Below are positions 27,842-37,955 of a stretch of DNA of 64,000 nucleotides, piece after piece. The translations under genes were made by a program, and so were the position numbers. The notes under the pieces are model-generated. The model had not been told where the DNA came from. It made no database searches and worked only from the letters and a program-made list of their open reading frames with translations. The stretch spans positions 434,001 through 498,000 of the forward strand of contig NZ_LKKO01000001.1 of assembly GCF_001455965.1 (NCBI RefSeq), written 5' to 3'. This stretch comes from Methylobacterium sp. GXS13. GTDB taxonomy: Bacteria; Pseudomonadota; Alphaproteobacteria; Rhizobiales; Beijerinckiaceae. Every line of letters starts with the position of its first letter. The stretch's first letter is position 1.

Positions 27842-28914
27842 GGCCCGGCCGGCTCGATCGTCCCGATGCGCCGCCGCCCGAGCGCCCGCGCCTTCAGCGC
27901 TAGGGCCGGCCGCTCGATGCCGTACCAGGACAGGACGGCCACCGGCAGGGTCAGCGCGAGGGCGGGGGCGAGCAGGGCGAAGCCGGAGGGTTCGGGCCAG
28001 AGGGCGTGCAGGCTCTGCTGGATCGGCCAGCCGTAGAGATAGATCCCGTAGGACAGGTCGGCCTTAGGATCGAAGAGGCGGCGGGCCATCGGTCCGAGCG
28101 CCAGCCACACGGCCCCATAGGCCTCGGCCAGGAACAGCAGGGCCGGGTAGGCCGGCGTTTTGGCAAGGATTACGGCCGCCACGACGAGGCAGGCGAGGGC
28201 GCCACCCGAGACGCGCAGGCGGTCCCGCCAGAGATACAGGCCTGCGCCGGCGGAAAAAATCAGCGGCAGCCGCAACGCCGTCTCCAGCCCCTTGGGCAGG
28301 TCGGGGCCGCGCAGGGCAATGGCTGCCGTCAGCGCGACAGCGAGCGCAGCAACGATCAGCAGCGCCGGGATCCACCGCCGGAGGAGGCCGCAGAGGGCGG
28401 CGACCAGAACCCCGAGGTAGCACAGCACCTCGTATTTCAATGTCCAGATCGTGCCGAGCGGCGCTCGGTAGGGATTGGCCTCGAAGACGCCGGGCAGGGC
28501 GGCGTTGCTCTTGAACGTCGTCAGGGTGCCGCGCAGGAACGACCAGAGGCCGGGATCGCGCAGGTACTCGGCCAGCGGCAGGCGGGTCATGGCGGCCCCG
28601 AGACCCAGGGAAACCAACAAAGTTGCGGCGACGAAGCCCGGAAGGATCCGCAGTGTCCGGGCGAGGGCGTAGTCGCGGATGCCCCGCCGGTCGCAGCTCA
28701 TGGTGACCAGGAAACCCGAGACCGCGAAGAAGCCGTTCACCGCGTGCTCGCCCAGCGTGTAGCCGGTGAGCCGCGCCAGCGGCTCGTCGCCGGCCGCCCC
28801 TGTGGCGACGCTGAAGGCGTGCGAGACGACCACCGCCAGGGCCAAAGCCAAGCGCAGGCCGGTGAAACCGTTGCGCCTCCGCTCCAGGGCGGCCGCGACC
28901 GTGGGTCCGGCCAT
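27838..28914 (-). CDS. Acyltransferase family 3 membrane protein (OafA/YrhL-like)
   Basis: Polytopic inner-membrane acyltransferase of 358 aa with about ten hydrophobic segments. The opening NGFTGLRLALALAVVVSHAF carries the conserved catalytic-type His after the first helix, followed by GFFAVSGFLVTMS and LARTLRILPGF, and SYGIYLYGWPIQQSL is the late family motif. Relatives O-acetylate cell-surface polysaccharides, lipid A sugars or nodulation factors. Its start overlaps the stop of the glycosyltransferase gene by one base (TGATG), pointing to a shared role in a surface glycan; the acceptor is not identifiable. Confidence 0.88.
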   Translation of the reverse strand: MAGPTVAAALERRRNGFTGLRLALALAVVVSHAFSVATGAAGDEPLARLTGYTLGEHAVNGFFAVSGFLVTMSCDRRGIRDYALARTLRILPGFVAATLLVSLGLGAAMTRLPLAEYLRDPGLWSFLRGTLTTFKSNAALPGVFEANPYRAPLGTIWTLKYEVLCYLGVLVAALCGLLRRWIPALLIVAALAVALTAAIALRGPDLPKGLETALRLPLIFSAGAGLYLWRDRLRVSGGALACLVVAAVILAKTPAYPALLFLAEAYGAVWLALGPMARRLFDPKADLSYGIYLYGWPIQQSLHALWPEPSGFALLAPALALTLPVAVLSWYGIERPALALKARALGRRRIGTIEPAGP

Positions 28915-29783
28915 CAGCGCAGCCCCTCGCGCGCCAGGGCGTCCTGGCCGCGCAGGAAGGCGAGGGCGCCGGACGCGGAACCGCCGTAGCGTTCCAGCCC
29001 TGACCGGCGCAGGGCCAGGGCCGAGAGCGCGGCCTTCGGCAGGTTGGACATGAGGTGGGATATGCTCGGGTCCGGCAGGCCGTATTTGCGGCTGACATAG
29101 GCCCGGGACCAGGCCTGGGGCCAGCGCGACCGGAACACGCGCCCCGGCTCCGGGGTCGATGAGCGGCCGCGGCCGTGCAGCGCCTCGGCGCCGTGGACAT
29201 GGACGAGGGCGCGGCCCGCATCGGCCACCCGCCGGCACAGGTCGTCGTCCTCGTAGAACAGGAAGATGTTGTCGTCGAAGCCGCCGAGGTCGAGGAACAG
29301 GGCGCGCTCGATCATCAGGCAGGCCCCGGACAGGAACGGCGCGCAGGCATCGCCCTCGGGTAGCGTCAGACGGCCGCCGGGATTGGTGAGATAGGGCGCC
29401 AGCAGGGAGCGCGCCTGAAAGAAGAAGCGCCCGTCCGGCTCGACCAGCCGCGGCGCCAGGAGGCCTGCATCCGGCCAAGCCCGGGCGGCGGCGAGGAGGG
29501 CGTCGACCGCCCCCAGGCGCAGAACCACGTCCGGATTGACGATCAGGACCCGGTCGGCGGTCTCGGCCGCGGCCACGCCGCGATTGTTGGCGCGGCCGTA
29601 GCCCTCGTTGCGGGCGTTGCGGATCACCCGCGCCACAACGGCCTCGGCGACCGCGACGGAGGCGTCGCGGCTGGCATTGTCGACGACGATCGCCGGCACG
29701 TGCTGCCGGGCCAAGGCCGCGAGGCAGGCCGGCAGCACGGCGGCGCTGTCATGGGCGACGACGATCGCGACGAGGCCGACCAT
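28914..29783 (-). CDS. Glycosyltransferase family 2 protein (rhamnosyltransferase-like)
   Basis: 289-aa GT-A fold enzyme. It starts with VAIVVAHDSAAVLPACLAAL, then IVVDNASRDASVAVAEAV, NEGYGRANNRGVAAA, the metal-site-like VLIVNPDVVL (the NPD variant of DxD), and the acceptor/catalytic-base segment FLFYEDDDLCRRV. These are typical of bacterial rhamnosyltransferase-like GT2 enzymes. It is the first gene of the leftward pair with the acyltransferase. The donor and acceptor sugars cannot be stated. Confidence 0.9.
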   Translation of the reverse strand: MVGLVAIVVAHDSAAVLPACLAALARQHVPAIVVDNASRDASVAVAEAVVARVIRNARNEGYGRANNRGVAAAETADRVLIVNPDVVLRLGAVDALLAAARAWPDAGLLAPRLVEPDGRFFFQARSLLAPYLTNPGGRLTLPEGDACAPFLSGACLMIERALFLDLGGFDDNIFLFYEDDDLCRRVADAGRALVHVHGAEALHGRGRSSTPEPGRVFRSRWPQAWSRAYVSRKYGLPDPSISHLMSNLPKAALSALALRRSGLERYGGSASGALAFLRGQDALAREGLR

Positions 29784-29802
29784 AGGCCGGCCCGTCCGGG
29801 CG

Positions 29803-31647
29803 TTACGCCTTCTTCTCGGGGAGGTTCAGGCGGATATGCAGCTCGCGCAGCTGCTTGGGCGTCGCCTCGGAGGGCGCGCCCATCATCAGGTCCTCGGCGC
29901 GCTGGTTCATCGGGAACAGCACCACCTCGCGGATGTTCGGCTCGTTGCACAGGAGCATGACGATGCGGTCGACTCCCGGGGCGATGCCGCCGTGCGGCGG
30001 GGCGCCCATGCGCAGGGCGTTCAGCATGCCGCCGAACTTCTGCTCCAGCACCTCGCGGCCGTAGCCCGCGATGGCGAAGGCCTTCTCCATCACGTCGGGG
30101 CGATGGTTCCGGATCGCGCCGGAGGACAGCTCGATGCCGTTGCAGACGATGTCGTACTGGAACGCCTTGATTCCCAAAATCTTTTTGGTGACCGGGCCGT
30201 TCTCGTTCTCGGACGCCAGCGCATCGAGGTCGAACTTCAAAAAATCCTCGCGGTCGATGTTCGGCATCGAGAACGGGTTGTGGGAGAAGTCGATCCGCTT
30301 CTCCTCCTCGCTCCACTCGTACATCGGGAAGTCGGTGATCCAGCAGAACGCGTACTGGTCCTTGTCGCACAGGCCCAATTCGTCGCCGATGCGGATGCGG
30401 GCCTTGCCGGCGAGCGCCGCCGCCTTGGCTTCGGTGCCGGCAGAGAAGAACACCGCGTCGCCGGCCTTTACGCCGGTCTTCTGCGCGATCAGGGCCTGGA
30501 CCTCGGCCGGGATGAACTTGGCGATCGGCCCCTTGCCGGTGAGCTGACCGCCGTCTTCCTCGAACACGACGTAGCCAAGCCCGGGCGCCCCTTCGGAGCG
30601 GGCCCAGTCGTTGAGCTTGTCGAAGAACGAGCGCGGCTGCGACCCGGCCCCGGTCGCCGGGATCGCCCGGACCACGCCCCCGGCGGCGATGACGCCCTTG
30701 AACGCCTTGAACGCGACGTCGTCCCGGGCGAACTCGTCGGTGACGTCGGCGATGATGAGGGGATTGCGAAGGTCCGGCTTGTCGACGCCGTATTTCAGCA
30801 TCGAATCTGCGAAGGTGATGCGCGGGAAGTCCTTGGTGACGCGCTTGCCGTCCGCGAACTCTTCGAAGACCCCGCGCAGAACCGGCTCCACCGCCTGGAA
30901 CACGTCCTCCTGCGTGACGAAGCTCATCTCGATGTCGAGCTGGTAAAATTCACCGGGCGAGCGGTCGGCCCGGGCGTCCTCGTCGCGGAAGCAGGGCGCG
31001 ATCTGGAAGTAGCGGTCGAAGCCCGCGATCATCGTCAGCTGCTTGAACTGCTGCGGCGCCTGCGGGAGCGCATAGAACTTGCCGGGATGGACACGCGACG
31101 GCACGAGGTAGTCGCGGGCCCCCTCCGGCGAGGACGCGGTCAGGATCGGGGTCTGGAACTCGAAGAAGCCACCGTCGCGCATCCGGCGGCGCAGCGCGTC
31201 GATGATCGCGCCGCGCTTCATGATGTTGGCGTGGAGCTTGTCCCGGCGCAGGTCGAGGAAGCGGTACCGCAGCCGCGTCTCCTCCGGATATTCGAGGTCG
31301 CCGAAGACCGGCAGCGGCAATTCGCCCGCCGGGCCCAGCACTTCCAGGTCATCGATATAGACCTCGACCGCTCCGGTCGGCAGTTCGGCGTTCCGGGGCC
31401 CGGCGGGGCGGGTGCGCACGCGGCCGTCGATCCGCACCACCCATTCCGAACGCGCCACCTCGGCCGCCTTGAAAGCCGGCGAGTCGGAATCGATCACGCA
31501 TTGCGTCAGCCCGTAATGGTCGCGCAGGTCGATGAACAGCACGCCGCCATGGTCGCGGATGCGGTGGCACCAGCCTGAGAGCCGGACGGTCTGTCCGACG
31601 TCGGACGGGCGGAGCGCCCCGCAGGTGTGCGAACGGTAACGGTGCAT
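29803..31647 (-). CDS. aspS: Aspartate--tRNA ligase (likely Asp/Asn nondiscriminating)
   Basis: Class II synthetase of 614 aa from the ATG at 31647 ([18 protein letters not shown]); an ATG 11 codons upstream adds non-homologous residues. OB-fold anticodon domain first, then the catalytic core with motif 2 [19 protein letters not shown], the large bacterial GAD insertion, and motif 3 in the [14 protein letters not shown] segment. Because gatCAB is present in the window, the enzyme may also charge tRNA(Asn) with Asp for later amidation; this is inference from pathway logic. Confidence 0.95.
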   Translation of the reverse strand: MHRYRSHTCGALRPSDVGQTVRLSGWCHRIRDHGGVLFIDLRDHYGLTQCVIDSDSPAFKAAEVARSEWVVRIDGRVRTRPAGPRNAELPTGAVEVYIDDLEVLGPAGELPLPVFGDLEYPEETRLRYRFLDLRRDKLHANIMKRGAIIDALRRRMRDGGFFEFQTPILTASSPEGARDYLVPSRVHPGKFYALPQAPQQFKQLTMIAGFDRYFQIAPCFRDEDARADRSPGEFYQLDIEMSFVTQEDVFQAVEPVLRGVFEEFADGKRVTKDFPRITFADSMLKYGVDKPDLRNPLIIADVTDEFARDDVAFKAFKGVIAAGGVVRAIPATGAGSQPRSFFDKLNDWARSEGAPGLGYVVFEEDGGQLTGKGPIAKFIPAEVQALIAQKTGVKAGDAVFFSAGTEAKAAALAGKARIRIGDELGLCDKDQYAFCWITDFPMYEWSEEEKRIDFSHNPFSMPNIDREDFLKFDLDALASENENGPVTKKILGIKAFQYDIVCNGIELSSGAIRNHRPDVMEKAFAIAGYGREVLEQKFGGMLNALRMGAPPHGGIAPGVDRIVMLLCNEPNIREVVLFPMNQRAEDLMMGAPSEATPKQLRELHIRLNLPEKKA

Positions 31648-31774
31648 GACGGGCTTCTTCTCTGGGAAGGCCGGCACCATTCACGCAAGCCCCCCCAAGT
31701 CAAGCAGGGGCGGCCGGAATCCAGTGCCACGTCGGGCCGCCGACCTACCGGATCGGACGGCCGATCCCCATATG

Positions 31775-32178
31775 ATGTCCATGATCGAAAACGCTTTTTC
31801 CGATCCCAAGGGCCGCCCCGGCCGGCCCGTCGAAACCCCGCCCAGCCCCTGGCGCACGCTGCCCCTCAATGGCCGTTTCGACCTCGTCTACGAGGATGCG
31901 ACCGGCACGTGGAGCAGCCGATCGATGTCGGCGCGCGAGCTGAAGCTGGGGCCTGGGCGCACCTTGCTGGGCAGCATCGACACGCGCAGTGGAAGCTATC
32001 GTGGCTTTCGGGTCGATCGGATCCGCCGGCTCACCGACGGGGGACGGGGGAGCGCATCGAGACCGGCATCCTGGACCGGCTGCTTGGGCGCGCCGAGGCC
32101 CAGCGCCGGGCCGATGCGATGCGGACGCGCCGAAAGGCGAACGCGGGCCGGCGCGCGATCCTCTCCCGCTCTGCGTAG
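31775..32178 (+). pseudogene. WYL-domain-like small protein, frameshifted in a G run
   Basis: The first frame reads MSMIENAFSDPKGRPGRP, then FDLVYEDATGTWSSRSMSAR and LLGSIDTRSGSYRGFRVDRI, and stops being protein-like at about 32040. The next frame continues TGERIETGILDRLLGRAEAQ and ends at 32178. The switch needs one extra base in the G run at 32039-32043, restoring a DGGTGERIE junction. The intact product of about 135 aa would have the ...YRGFRVDRIRRL... end typical of WYL-like domains. It is either a recent pseudogene or a homopolymer sequencing error. It diverges from aspS. Confidence 0.65.
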
Positions 32179-32278
32179 CTTCCGCGGTGTCGCCGCCCCT
32201 GCGAAACATCATGTGAAATATGGGGACCTTCTCGCAGGCGGCTCCCCATGACGCTGTCGGTTGCGTATAGCCGGATTC

Positions 32279-33466
32279 ATGGACCTGATTACGACCACCG
32301 CCGCGCTGCACGACGTTTGCACGCGTCTCGCCCAGCAACCCTTCGTGACCGTCGACACGGAGTTCATGCGCGAGACGACATACTACCCGAAGCTGTGCCT
32401 GATCCAGATCGCGGCGCCGGATGGGACGGGTGTCTTGGTCGATCCACAGGCGACGGGCATCGACCTGCAGCCGTTCATCGACCTGATGGCGGATGAGCGG
32501 ACCGTGAAGGTTTTCCATTCCGCCCGTCAGGACCTTGAGATCATCTGGCTGATGGGCGGGATCCTGCCCCAGCCGTTCTTCGACACCCAGGTCGCTGCCA
32601 TGGTCTGCGGCTACGGCGACTCCGTGTCGTATGAGCAGCTCGTCAACGACGTGGCCAAGGCCAAGATCGACAAGTCTTCGCGATTCACCGACTGGTCGCG
32701 CCGTCCGCTCTCGGAGGCTCAGCTGAGCTACGCCCTGTCGGACGTCACCCATCTGGTGAAGGTCTACGAGGTCCTCGTCGCCGAGCTGCTGCGCACGGAT
32801 CGCGGCGCCTGGCTTGACGAGGAGATGGCGGTTCTCACCTCTCCCGAAACCTATCGGGCGGACCCTGCCCAAGCCTGGCGGCGCTTGTCCGGTCGGATGC
32901 GCAAGCCCCGCGAGATCGCAGTCCTCATGGAGGTGGCTGCGTGGCGCGAGAGCGAAGCTCAGACGCGCAACGTCCCCCGCGGGCGCGTGCTGAAGGATGA
33001 GGCGGTGATCGACGTCGCTTCAGCGGCTCCGCGCAATGCCGAAGCCCTGGGCCGGCTGCGTACGATCCCGGCCGGTTTCGAGCGCTCGCGTACGGGGGCC
33101 GACATCTTGGCAGCCGTGGAGCGCGGCTTGACCCGGGACACCGGCGATATCCGAATGCCCGAGCGGATGCGGCGCAGCGGCGGAAACGGGGCGATCGTCG
33201 AACTCCTGAAGGTGCTGCTGAAGGCAGTGTGTGAATCCGAAGCCGTCGCGCCGAAGATCATCGCCACGGTGGACGATCTCGAGGCTATCGCGGACGATGA
33301 CACCGCTGAGGTCCCGGCGCTGCAGGGCTGGCGCCGGAGCCTGTTCGGCGACAAAGCACTCGCTTTGAAGCAGGGTCGTCTGGCGCTCTCGGTGGAGAGC
33401 GGGCGCATCGTGGTCCGCGACTTGGAGCCGACGAATCCGGCCGATCGAGCGGGGATCGACGGTTAG
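32279..33466 (+). CDS. rnd: Ribonuclease D
   Basis: 3'-5' exoribonuclease of the DEDD family, acting in tRNA and other stable-RNA 3' maturation. It is 395 aa. ExoI has [20 protein letters not shown] (Asp26, Glu28), ExoII is [12 protein letters not shown], and ExoIII is [18 protein letters not shown] with the Tyr..Asp pair. An HRDC domain follows (about residues 205-285, [19 protein letters not shown]). The ATG at 32279 ([10 protein letters not shown]) is preferred over 32261 (MRIAGF) because it matches the usual N-terminus. Confidence 0.93.
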   Translation: MDLITTTAALHDVCTRLAQQPFVTVDTEFMRETTYYPKLCLIQIAAPDGTGVLVDPQATGIDLQPFIDLMADERTVKVFHSARQDLEIIWLMGGILPQPFFDTQVAAMVCGYGDSVSYEQLVNDVAKAKIDKSSRFTDWSRRPLSEAQLSYALSDVTHLVKVYEVLVAELLRTDRGAWLDEEMAVLTSPETYRADPAQAWRRLSGRMRKPREIAVLMEVAAWRESEAQTRNVPRGRVLKDEAVIDVASAAPRNAEALGRLRTIPAGFERSRTGADILAAVERGLTRDTGDIRMPERMRRSGGNGAIVELLKVLLKAVCESEAVAPKIIATVDDLEAIADDDTAEVPALQGWRRSLFGDKALALKQGRLALSVESGRIVVRDLEPTNPADRAGIDG

Positions 33467-34191
33467 CGTGGTCCAATTGCGTCCGTTTAGGTTCAGGTGA
33501 CCTTTCCATTTGCGTCTGCCGTCTCACGAACGGTCCGTCGGCGAGGCACGATCGAGTTTCGGGGGAATTGGGACAGGGGCGGGATGGCATCGACGATAAC
33601 GCCCTGGATCGACGTGGGGGCCGTCCGCCGCAAAAGCCCGATCCCGAGTGTTCAGCGACCGCTTATTGGTACGCGATGACGGTTCGAAGCTGGCTCAGCC
33701 CCCGCCCGTTCGCGGCGCCCAAAGTCACGAAGGCCTACATCCGGAACGGTGCTGGGCCGAGGCGAAATCGTTTCTTGCTGACGGCTCCGAACGGCATGGT
33801 GCTGATCTGAAGCTGATCCCGCGGAAACTTTCCTCGACAGCCGATCTCCGCTCACAGCGAGAGACACAGGACAGGCTACAACAGGTGTGTCGGTATCATC
33901 ACCTAAACCGTCGCCTATAGAAGTGATTGATCCGCGCTCGCAGATGCGATGGCTGATGAGGGACCAACCACTTAAAACAATACCCCCCCACTCACGTCCG
34001 GACCGCACGCAGCGAGGCCTACGACGGAATTCGAGCGGTATCAGGCGGAGATGCGCGTCAGTCGCTCTACGGCACCGGTTGACTGATCTGCCAACGATGC
34101 TTGCCCCGACGGCATAGGAAATCGCGCCACGTCTATACCGAGGCGGGATTGTATGACCGCACGGTCACGCGGGCGTGACACGCTGAAGAAC
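33467..34191. other. Non-coding or decayed stretch after rnd
   Basis: About 725 bp with only short frames of unremarkable composition and no recognisable domain, ribosome-binding site or RNA gene. GC is lower in patches (near 33880-33990) than in neighbouring genes, so it may be an old insertion remnant, but I found no transposase motif or inverted terminal repeat. Confidence 0.55.
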
Positions 34192-34229
34192 CAGGATTAA
34201 GTGGCAACGACGCTTGCCACTTAATCCTG
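34192..34229. repeat. 16-bp perfect hairpin upstream of a small gene
   Basis: Bases 34192-34207 (caggattaagtggcaa) are exactly complementary to 34214-34229, with a 6-nt loop (cgacgc). The hairpin ends 16 bp before the ATG at 34246. It is AT-rich in its outer half, unlike the GC hairpins elsewhere in the window. It could be a dyad operator, an mRNA leader structure or a terminator of an upstream transcript. Confidence 0.6.
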
Positions 34230-34245
34230 CTGACTCATCCGGCGT

Positions 34246-34533
34246 ATGTTCGAACCGAACGAAATCCTGACGACGCTGACCGGACGCGGCCTCGTTACGG
34301 CCCAAGGATGCGAAGCCGTGCGGGTCCGCTACCGCGTCGTGGTCGAGCGTCGGCAAGGGGGGGTCTATGCCTACGGCGATCTCCACGGGAGCCATGCTGG
34401 ATTGCGTCCGATTTGGCTGGAGCCTGACGCGCAGCTTCGACTCAAGACCGGTCGCCGACTCGACATCTCCTTGACCGACCTCGTCGGTGACGCAGCGGAA
34501 TTTGAGAGCACGGGCGACATCGGCGCACTCTGA
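34246..34533 (+). CDS. Hypothetical protein, 95 aa
   Basis: Starts MFEPNEILTTLTGRGLVTA and continues with a predicted beta-rich core (VRVRYRVVVERRQGGVYAYG, IWLEPDAQLRLKTGRRLDIS), ending in an acidic tail. Codon use looks protein-like and the alternation of charged and hydrophobic residues suggests a small OB- or barrel-type fold; no family is recognised. It starts just downstream of a 16-bp perfect hairpin. Confidence 0.6.
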   Translation: MFEPNEILTTLTGRGLVTAQGCEAVRVRYRVVVERRQGGVYAYGDLHGSHAGLRPIWLEPDAQLRLKTGRRLDISLTDLVGDAAEFESTGDIGAL

Positions 34534-35405
34534 CCGTTGCCTCTCCGATCCGGCATTTTCCCGGATTGCTGAACCCGCGCCGTCGCCGCTCGGCCCGAAT
34601 CGTTCAGCTCATGAACGCCAGAGAGGCACTGTCGTCGTCGCCGTCCCACGCCACCGGCATCCGCAAGCCGGATATCGCCAGAGCATCTCTGTGAGACGCC
34701 TTAGCGATGACAGCCATCACACAAACGCCATGGGTCCTTCTCCCGGCCGAGCACTGCGCATCCGGCCTTGGGCACCGGGACGTTTCGGCAATCACAGGCT
34801 CGCGAGGCCGCACAGAAAGTTCGCACGCACCGGCGCGTTCGCAACCCATGCGGCGAGAAAGCGCACAGGACTCAACGCGCGATTAGGCGCGTTTCTCCGC
34901 TTCGGAAACATTCCGCAGCGCAATCGAGAGGTAACGATTCGCGAGTTCCGAATACGCATCACCGCAAGCTCCCTACGCCGCAAATGCATGATGATGCGGT
35001 TTGCTGGGAAGGTGCGTGCAAGTGTTGCATGACCGCGCCTCACGGTCGCGTGAGCTTATGGAAAACACCTCCTGCAACGCTTGTGCAGCGCAACATTTCC
35101 TTTCGCATGGCAATGACATTCGAATGCGGTTTGTCATGCGAAAAGAAGCTTTCACCGTGTCCCCAGGACCGCAGAACAGTGAGTTGACGGCGCTCAAAAA
35201 TCTCTTAAGGTCCGTTCAAGCTTCGGTTTCGAGGGGGCCGCCTCAGGGATGGCGGCTCCTGGCGAGGGGATCTTCTGGTCTCCTCAAGTCCGCTACGCCC
35301 GCTACCGAAGCGTCCATCCCTGTCGCAAACAGTCAGGTCGGGGTCCGAGGGACGCCATTCTCTCAGTGCGTCTAAACGACTCTTAAAGACTTGTCGGAGG
35401 AACCC
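34534..35405. other. Long upstream region of xoxF
   Basis: About 870 bp with no convincing gene; short frames are present but lack any recognisable feature. The last 420 bp are AT-richer and hold candidate control elements: a repeated ATGCGGTTTG (34994-35003 and 35124-35133), a 9-bp inverted repeat (35101-35143), a possible -35 hexamer ttgacg at 35184, and TCTTAAGG/TCTTAAAG motifs at 35203-35210 and 35381-35388. The ribosome-binding site GGAGG at 35396-35400 precedes the xoxF ATG. Confidence 0.55.
35101..35143. promoter_or_regulatory. Candidate operator inverted repeat upstream of xoxF
   Basis: Bases 35101-35109 (tttcgcatg) are perfectly complementary to 35135-35143 (catgcgaaa), with 25 bp between. 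The element is centred about 62 bp before a possible -35 (ttgacg at 35184) and 284 bp before the xoxF start. An activator or repressor site is plausible, but not shown. Confidence 0.35.
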
Positions 35406-37211
35406 ATGAGAGCGGTACATCTCCTCGCGCTCGGCGCAGGTGTCGCGGCTATCGCCGCGCCGGCGCTGGCCAACGAAAGCGTTCTGAAGAGCATCGCCAA
35501 CCCGGCGGAGCAAGCACTTCAGACGGTCGACTACGCCAACACCCGCTATTCCAAGCTCGATCAGATCACCTCGGCGAACGTGAAGAACCTCCAGGTTGCC
35601 TGGACCTTCTCGACCGGCGTGCTGCGCGGCCACGAGGGCTCGCCGCTCGTGATCGGCAACATGATGTACGTGCACACGCCGTTCCCGAACATCGTGTACG
35701 CCCTCGACCTCGACCACGAGGCCAAGATCGTCTGGAAGTACGAGCCTAAGCAGGATCCGTCCGTGATCCCGGTCATGTGCTGTGACACGGTCAACCGCGG
35801 CCTCGCCTACGCCGACGGCGCCATCCTGCTGCACCAGGCCGACACCACCCTCGTGTCGCTCGACGCCAAGACCGGCAAGGTGAACTGGTCGGTCGTCAAC
35901 GGCGATCCGAAGAAGGGCGAGACCAACACCGCCACGGTTCTGCCCGTGAAGGACAAGGTCATCGTCGGTATCTCGGGCGGCGAGTTCGGCGTGCAGTGCC
36001 ACGTCACCGCCTACGACCTGAAGACCGGCAAGAAGGTGTGGCGCGGCTACTCGGTCGGCCCGGACGACCAGATGCTGGTCGACCCGGAGAAGACCACCTC
36101 GCTCGGCAAGCCGGTCGGCAAGGATTCCTCGCTGAAGACCTGGGAAGGCGATCAGTGGAAGACCGGCGGCGGCTGCACCTGGGGCTGGTTCTCGTACGAC
36201 CCGAAGCTCGACCTGATGTACTACGGCTCGGGCAACCCCTCGACCTGGAACCCCAAGCAGCGTCCGGGCGACAACAAGTGGTCGATGACCATCTGGGCGC
36301 GTAACCCGGATACCGGCGTCGCCAAGTGGGTCTACCAGATGACCCCGCACGACGAGTGGGACTACGACGGCATCAACGAGATGATCCTCACGGATCAGAA
36401 GATCGATGGCAAGGAGCAGCCGCTCCTGACCCACTTCGACCGTAACGGCTTCGGTTACACGCTGAACCGCGAGACCGGCGCCCTCCTGGTCGCTGAAAAG
36501 TTCGATCCGGCCGTCAACTGGGCGACCAAGGTCGACATGGACAAGGGTTCGAAGAACTACGGCCGGCCGCTGGTCATGTCGAAGTACTCGACCGAGCAGA
36601 ACGGTGAGGACACCAACTCCAAGGGTATCTGCCCGGCGGCCCTCGGCACCAAGGATCAGCAGCCTGCTGCCTTCTCGCCGAAGACCAACCTGTTCTACGT
36701 GCCCACCAACCACGTCTGCATGGACTACGAGCCGTTCCGGGTGACCTACACCCCGGGCCAGCCCTACGTCGGTGCGACCCTGTCGATGTACCCGGCCCCG
36801 AACTCGCATGGCGGCATGGGTAACTTCATCGCCTGGGATGGCGTGAACGGGAAGATCAAGTGGTCCAATGCCGAGCAGTTCTCGGTGTGGTCCGGTGCTC
36901 TCGCCACCGCCGGTGACGTGGTGTTCTACGGAACCCTCGAGGGTTACCTGAAGGCTGTCGACGACAAGACCGGCAAGGAGCTGTTCAAGTTCAAGACGCC
37001 GTCGGGCATCATCGGCAACGTGATGACCTACCAGCTCAAGGGCAAGCAGTACGTGGGCGTCCTGTCGGGCGTCGGCGGTTGGGCCGGCATCGGCCTCGCG
37101 GCTGGCCTGACCGACCCGAACGCCGGCCTCGGCGCGGTGGGTGGCTATGCGGCTCTGTCGCAGTACACCAACCTCGGCGGTCAGCTGACCGTCTTCGCTC
37201 TGCCGAACTAA
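35406..37211 (+). CDS. xoxF: Lanthanide-dependent, PQQ-containing methanol dehydrogenase XoxF
   Basis: Periplasmic eight-bladed quinoprotein that oxidises methanol (and formaldehyde) using PQQ and a light lanthanide, passing electrons to XoxG. It is 601 aa with a signal peptide ([20 protein letters not shown], cleavage near ALA-NE). Visible are the adjacent-cysteine ring (Cys125-Cys126 in [10 protein letters not shown]), metal ligands Glu193 and Asn277, and the catalytic Asp319 with a second Asp at 321 (WDYDGINE). Asp at +2 is the XoxF marker; calcium-type MxaF has Ala there. The ATG at 35406 has GGAGG 5 bp upstream. xoxG and xoxJ follow. The sequence is close to M. extorquens XoxF as I recall it. 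Confidence 0.97.
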   Translation: MRAVHLLALGAGVAAIAAPALANESVLKSIANPAEQALQTVDYANTRYSKLDQITSANVKNLQVAWTFSTGVLRGHEGSPLVIGNMMYVHTPFPNIVYALDLDHEAKIVWKYEPKQDPSVIPVMCCDTVNRGLAYADGAILLHQADTTLVSLDAKTGKVNWSVVNGDPKKGETNTATVLPVKDKVIVGISGGEFGVQCHVTAYDLKTGKKVWRGYSVGPDDQMLVDPEKTTSLGKPVGKDSSLKTWEGDQWKTGGGCTWGWFSYDPKLDLMYYGSGNPSTWNPKQRPGDNKWSMTIWARNPDTGVAKWVYQMTPHDEWDYDGINEMILTDQKIDGKEQPLLTHFDRNGFGYTLNRETGALLVAEKFDPAVNWATKVDMDKGSKNYGRPLVMSKYSTEQNGEDTNSKGICPAALGTKDQQPAAFSPKTNLFYVPTNHVCMDYEPFRVTYTPGQPYVGATLSMYPAPNSHGGMGNFIAWDGVNGKIKWSNAEQFSVWSGALATAGDVVFYGTLEGYLKAVDDKTGKELFKFKTPSGIIGNVMTYQLKGKQYVGVLSGVGGWAGIGLAAGLTDPNAGLGAVGGYAALSQYTNLGGQLTVFALPN

Positions 37212-37240
37212 TCGGCCGCAGGGTCTCGGTAGCGAAATGG

Positions 37241-37266
37241 TGCCGGCGCGGGTTTCCGCGCCGGCA
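37241..37266 (+). terminator. Hairpin between xoxF and xoxG
   Basis: An 11-bp perfect stem (tgccggcgcgg with ccgcgccggca) and a 4-nt loop lie 30 bp after the xoxF stop. The run after it is only weakly T-rich. It likely attenuates readthrough into xoxG, or protects the xoxF 3' end, giving more XoxF than XoxG. Confidence 0.65.
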
Positions 37267-37343
37267 TCCTTGTGATTAGAATTTGTCGTAAGAGGCTGCG
37301 GCTCAAGGCGAGACGAAGGGCCTCGCTCTAGGGAGACTACACG

Positions 37344-37955
37344 TTGCACAACCTCAGCAACATCGTAACGCGGCCGCTTCTGGCCGCCCTCGCCCTAGCG
37401 ACCGTTTCCGCGGTTGCCGTACATGCTGAGGATGCCAAGCCTGCCGATCCGGCGCTCGCCAATTCGCTGAATGCGAACGACAAGACCGCCGAGCAGGACC
37501 CCGCGCTGCTCAAGAAGAATGCTGCAGTGAAGGTCGAGGACGGCAAGTATATCGATGCCGACGGCCATCCGACGTACCACATCACGGACGACGGCAAGAA
37601 GCTCGACTGGTACACCTACTCGGGCTACCGGCGCTATCACGCCGAGTGCCACGTCTGCCACGGCCCGGATGGCATGGGCTCGACCTACGCGCCTGCCTTG
37701 AAGGATTCGCTGAAGCACCTCTCCTACGAGGAGTTCATCGGCATCCTCGTCGGCGGCAAGCAGGATGTGAGCGCCTCCGAGCAGAAGGTCATGCCGGCCT
37801 TCGGCGACAACAAGAACGTCATGTGCTACTCGGACGATCTCTACACCTACCTCAAGGCACGGGCAGACGGCGCGATCGGTCGCGTCCGCCCCTCCGAGCA
37901 CGAGGACAAGCCGGATACGGCCCGGAAGGCCGAGAAGGAGTGCATGGGCAGCTAA
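37344..37955 (+). CDS. xoxG: Cytochrome c partner of XoxF (XoxG)
   Basis: Periplasmic c-type cytochrome that accepts electrons from XoxF. It is 203 aa from a TTG start at 37344 with GGGAGA just upstream. Signal peptide about residues 1-28 (ending AVHAED). One heme-binding motif CHVCH (Cys102, Cys105, His106), and Met150 in KVMPAF as the probable distal ligand. The long region before the heme motif and the C-terminal Cys in KECMGS match the XoxG type. Its stop overlaps the xoxJ start by one base. Confidence 0.94.
   Translation: MHNLSNIVTRPLLAALALATVSAVAVHAEDAKPADPALANSLNANDKTAEQDPALLKKNAAVKVEDGKYIDADGHPTYHITDDGKKLDWYTYSGYRRYHAECHVCHGPDGMGSTYAPALKDSLKHLSYEEFIGILVGGKQDVSASEQKVMPAFGDNKNVMCYSDDLYTYLKARADGAIGRVRPSEHEDKPDTARKAEKECMGS

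Noticed and set aside
29608..31578. 656-codon plus-strand frame opposite aspS and the glycosyltransferase
   Set aside because: Antisense shadow; composition is unlike a protein and aspS is intact on the other strand.
33568..33920. Short frames considered as transposase fragments
   Set aside because: No DDE motif, inverted ends or target-site duplication could be identified.
35205..37349. 714-codon minus-strand frame opposite xoxF
   Set aside because: Antisense shadow created by strong codon bias in xoxF.
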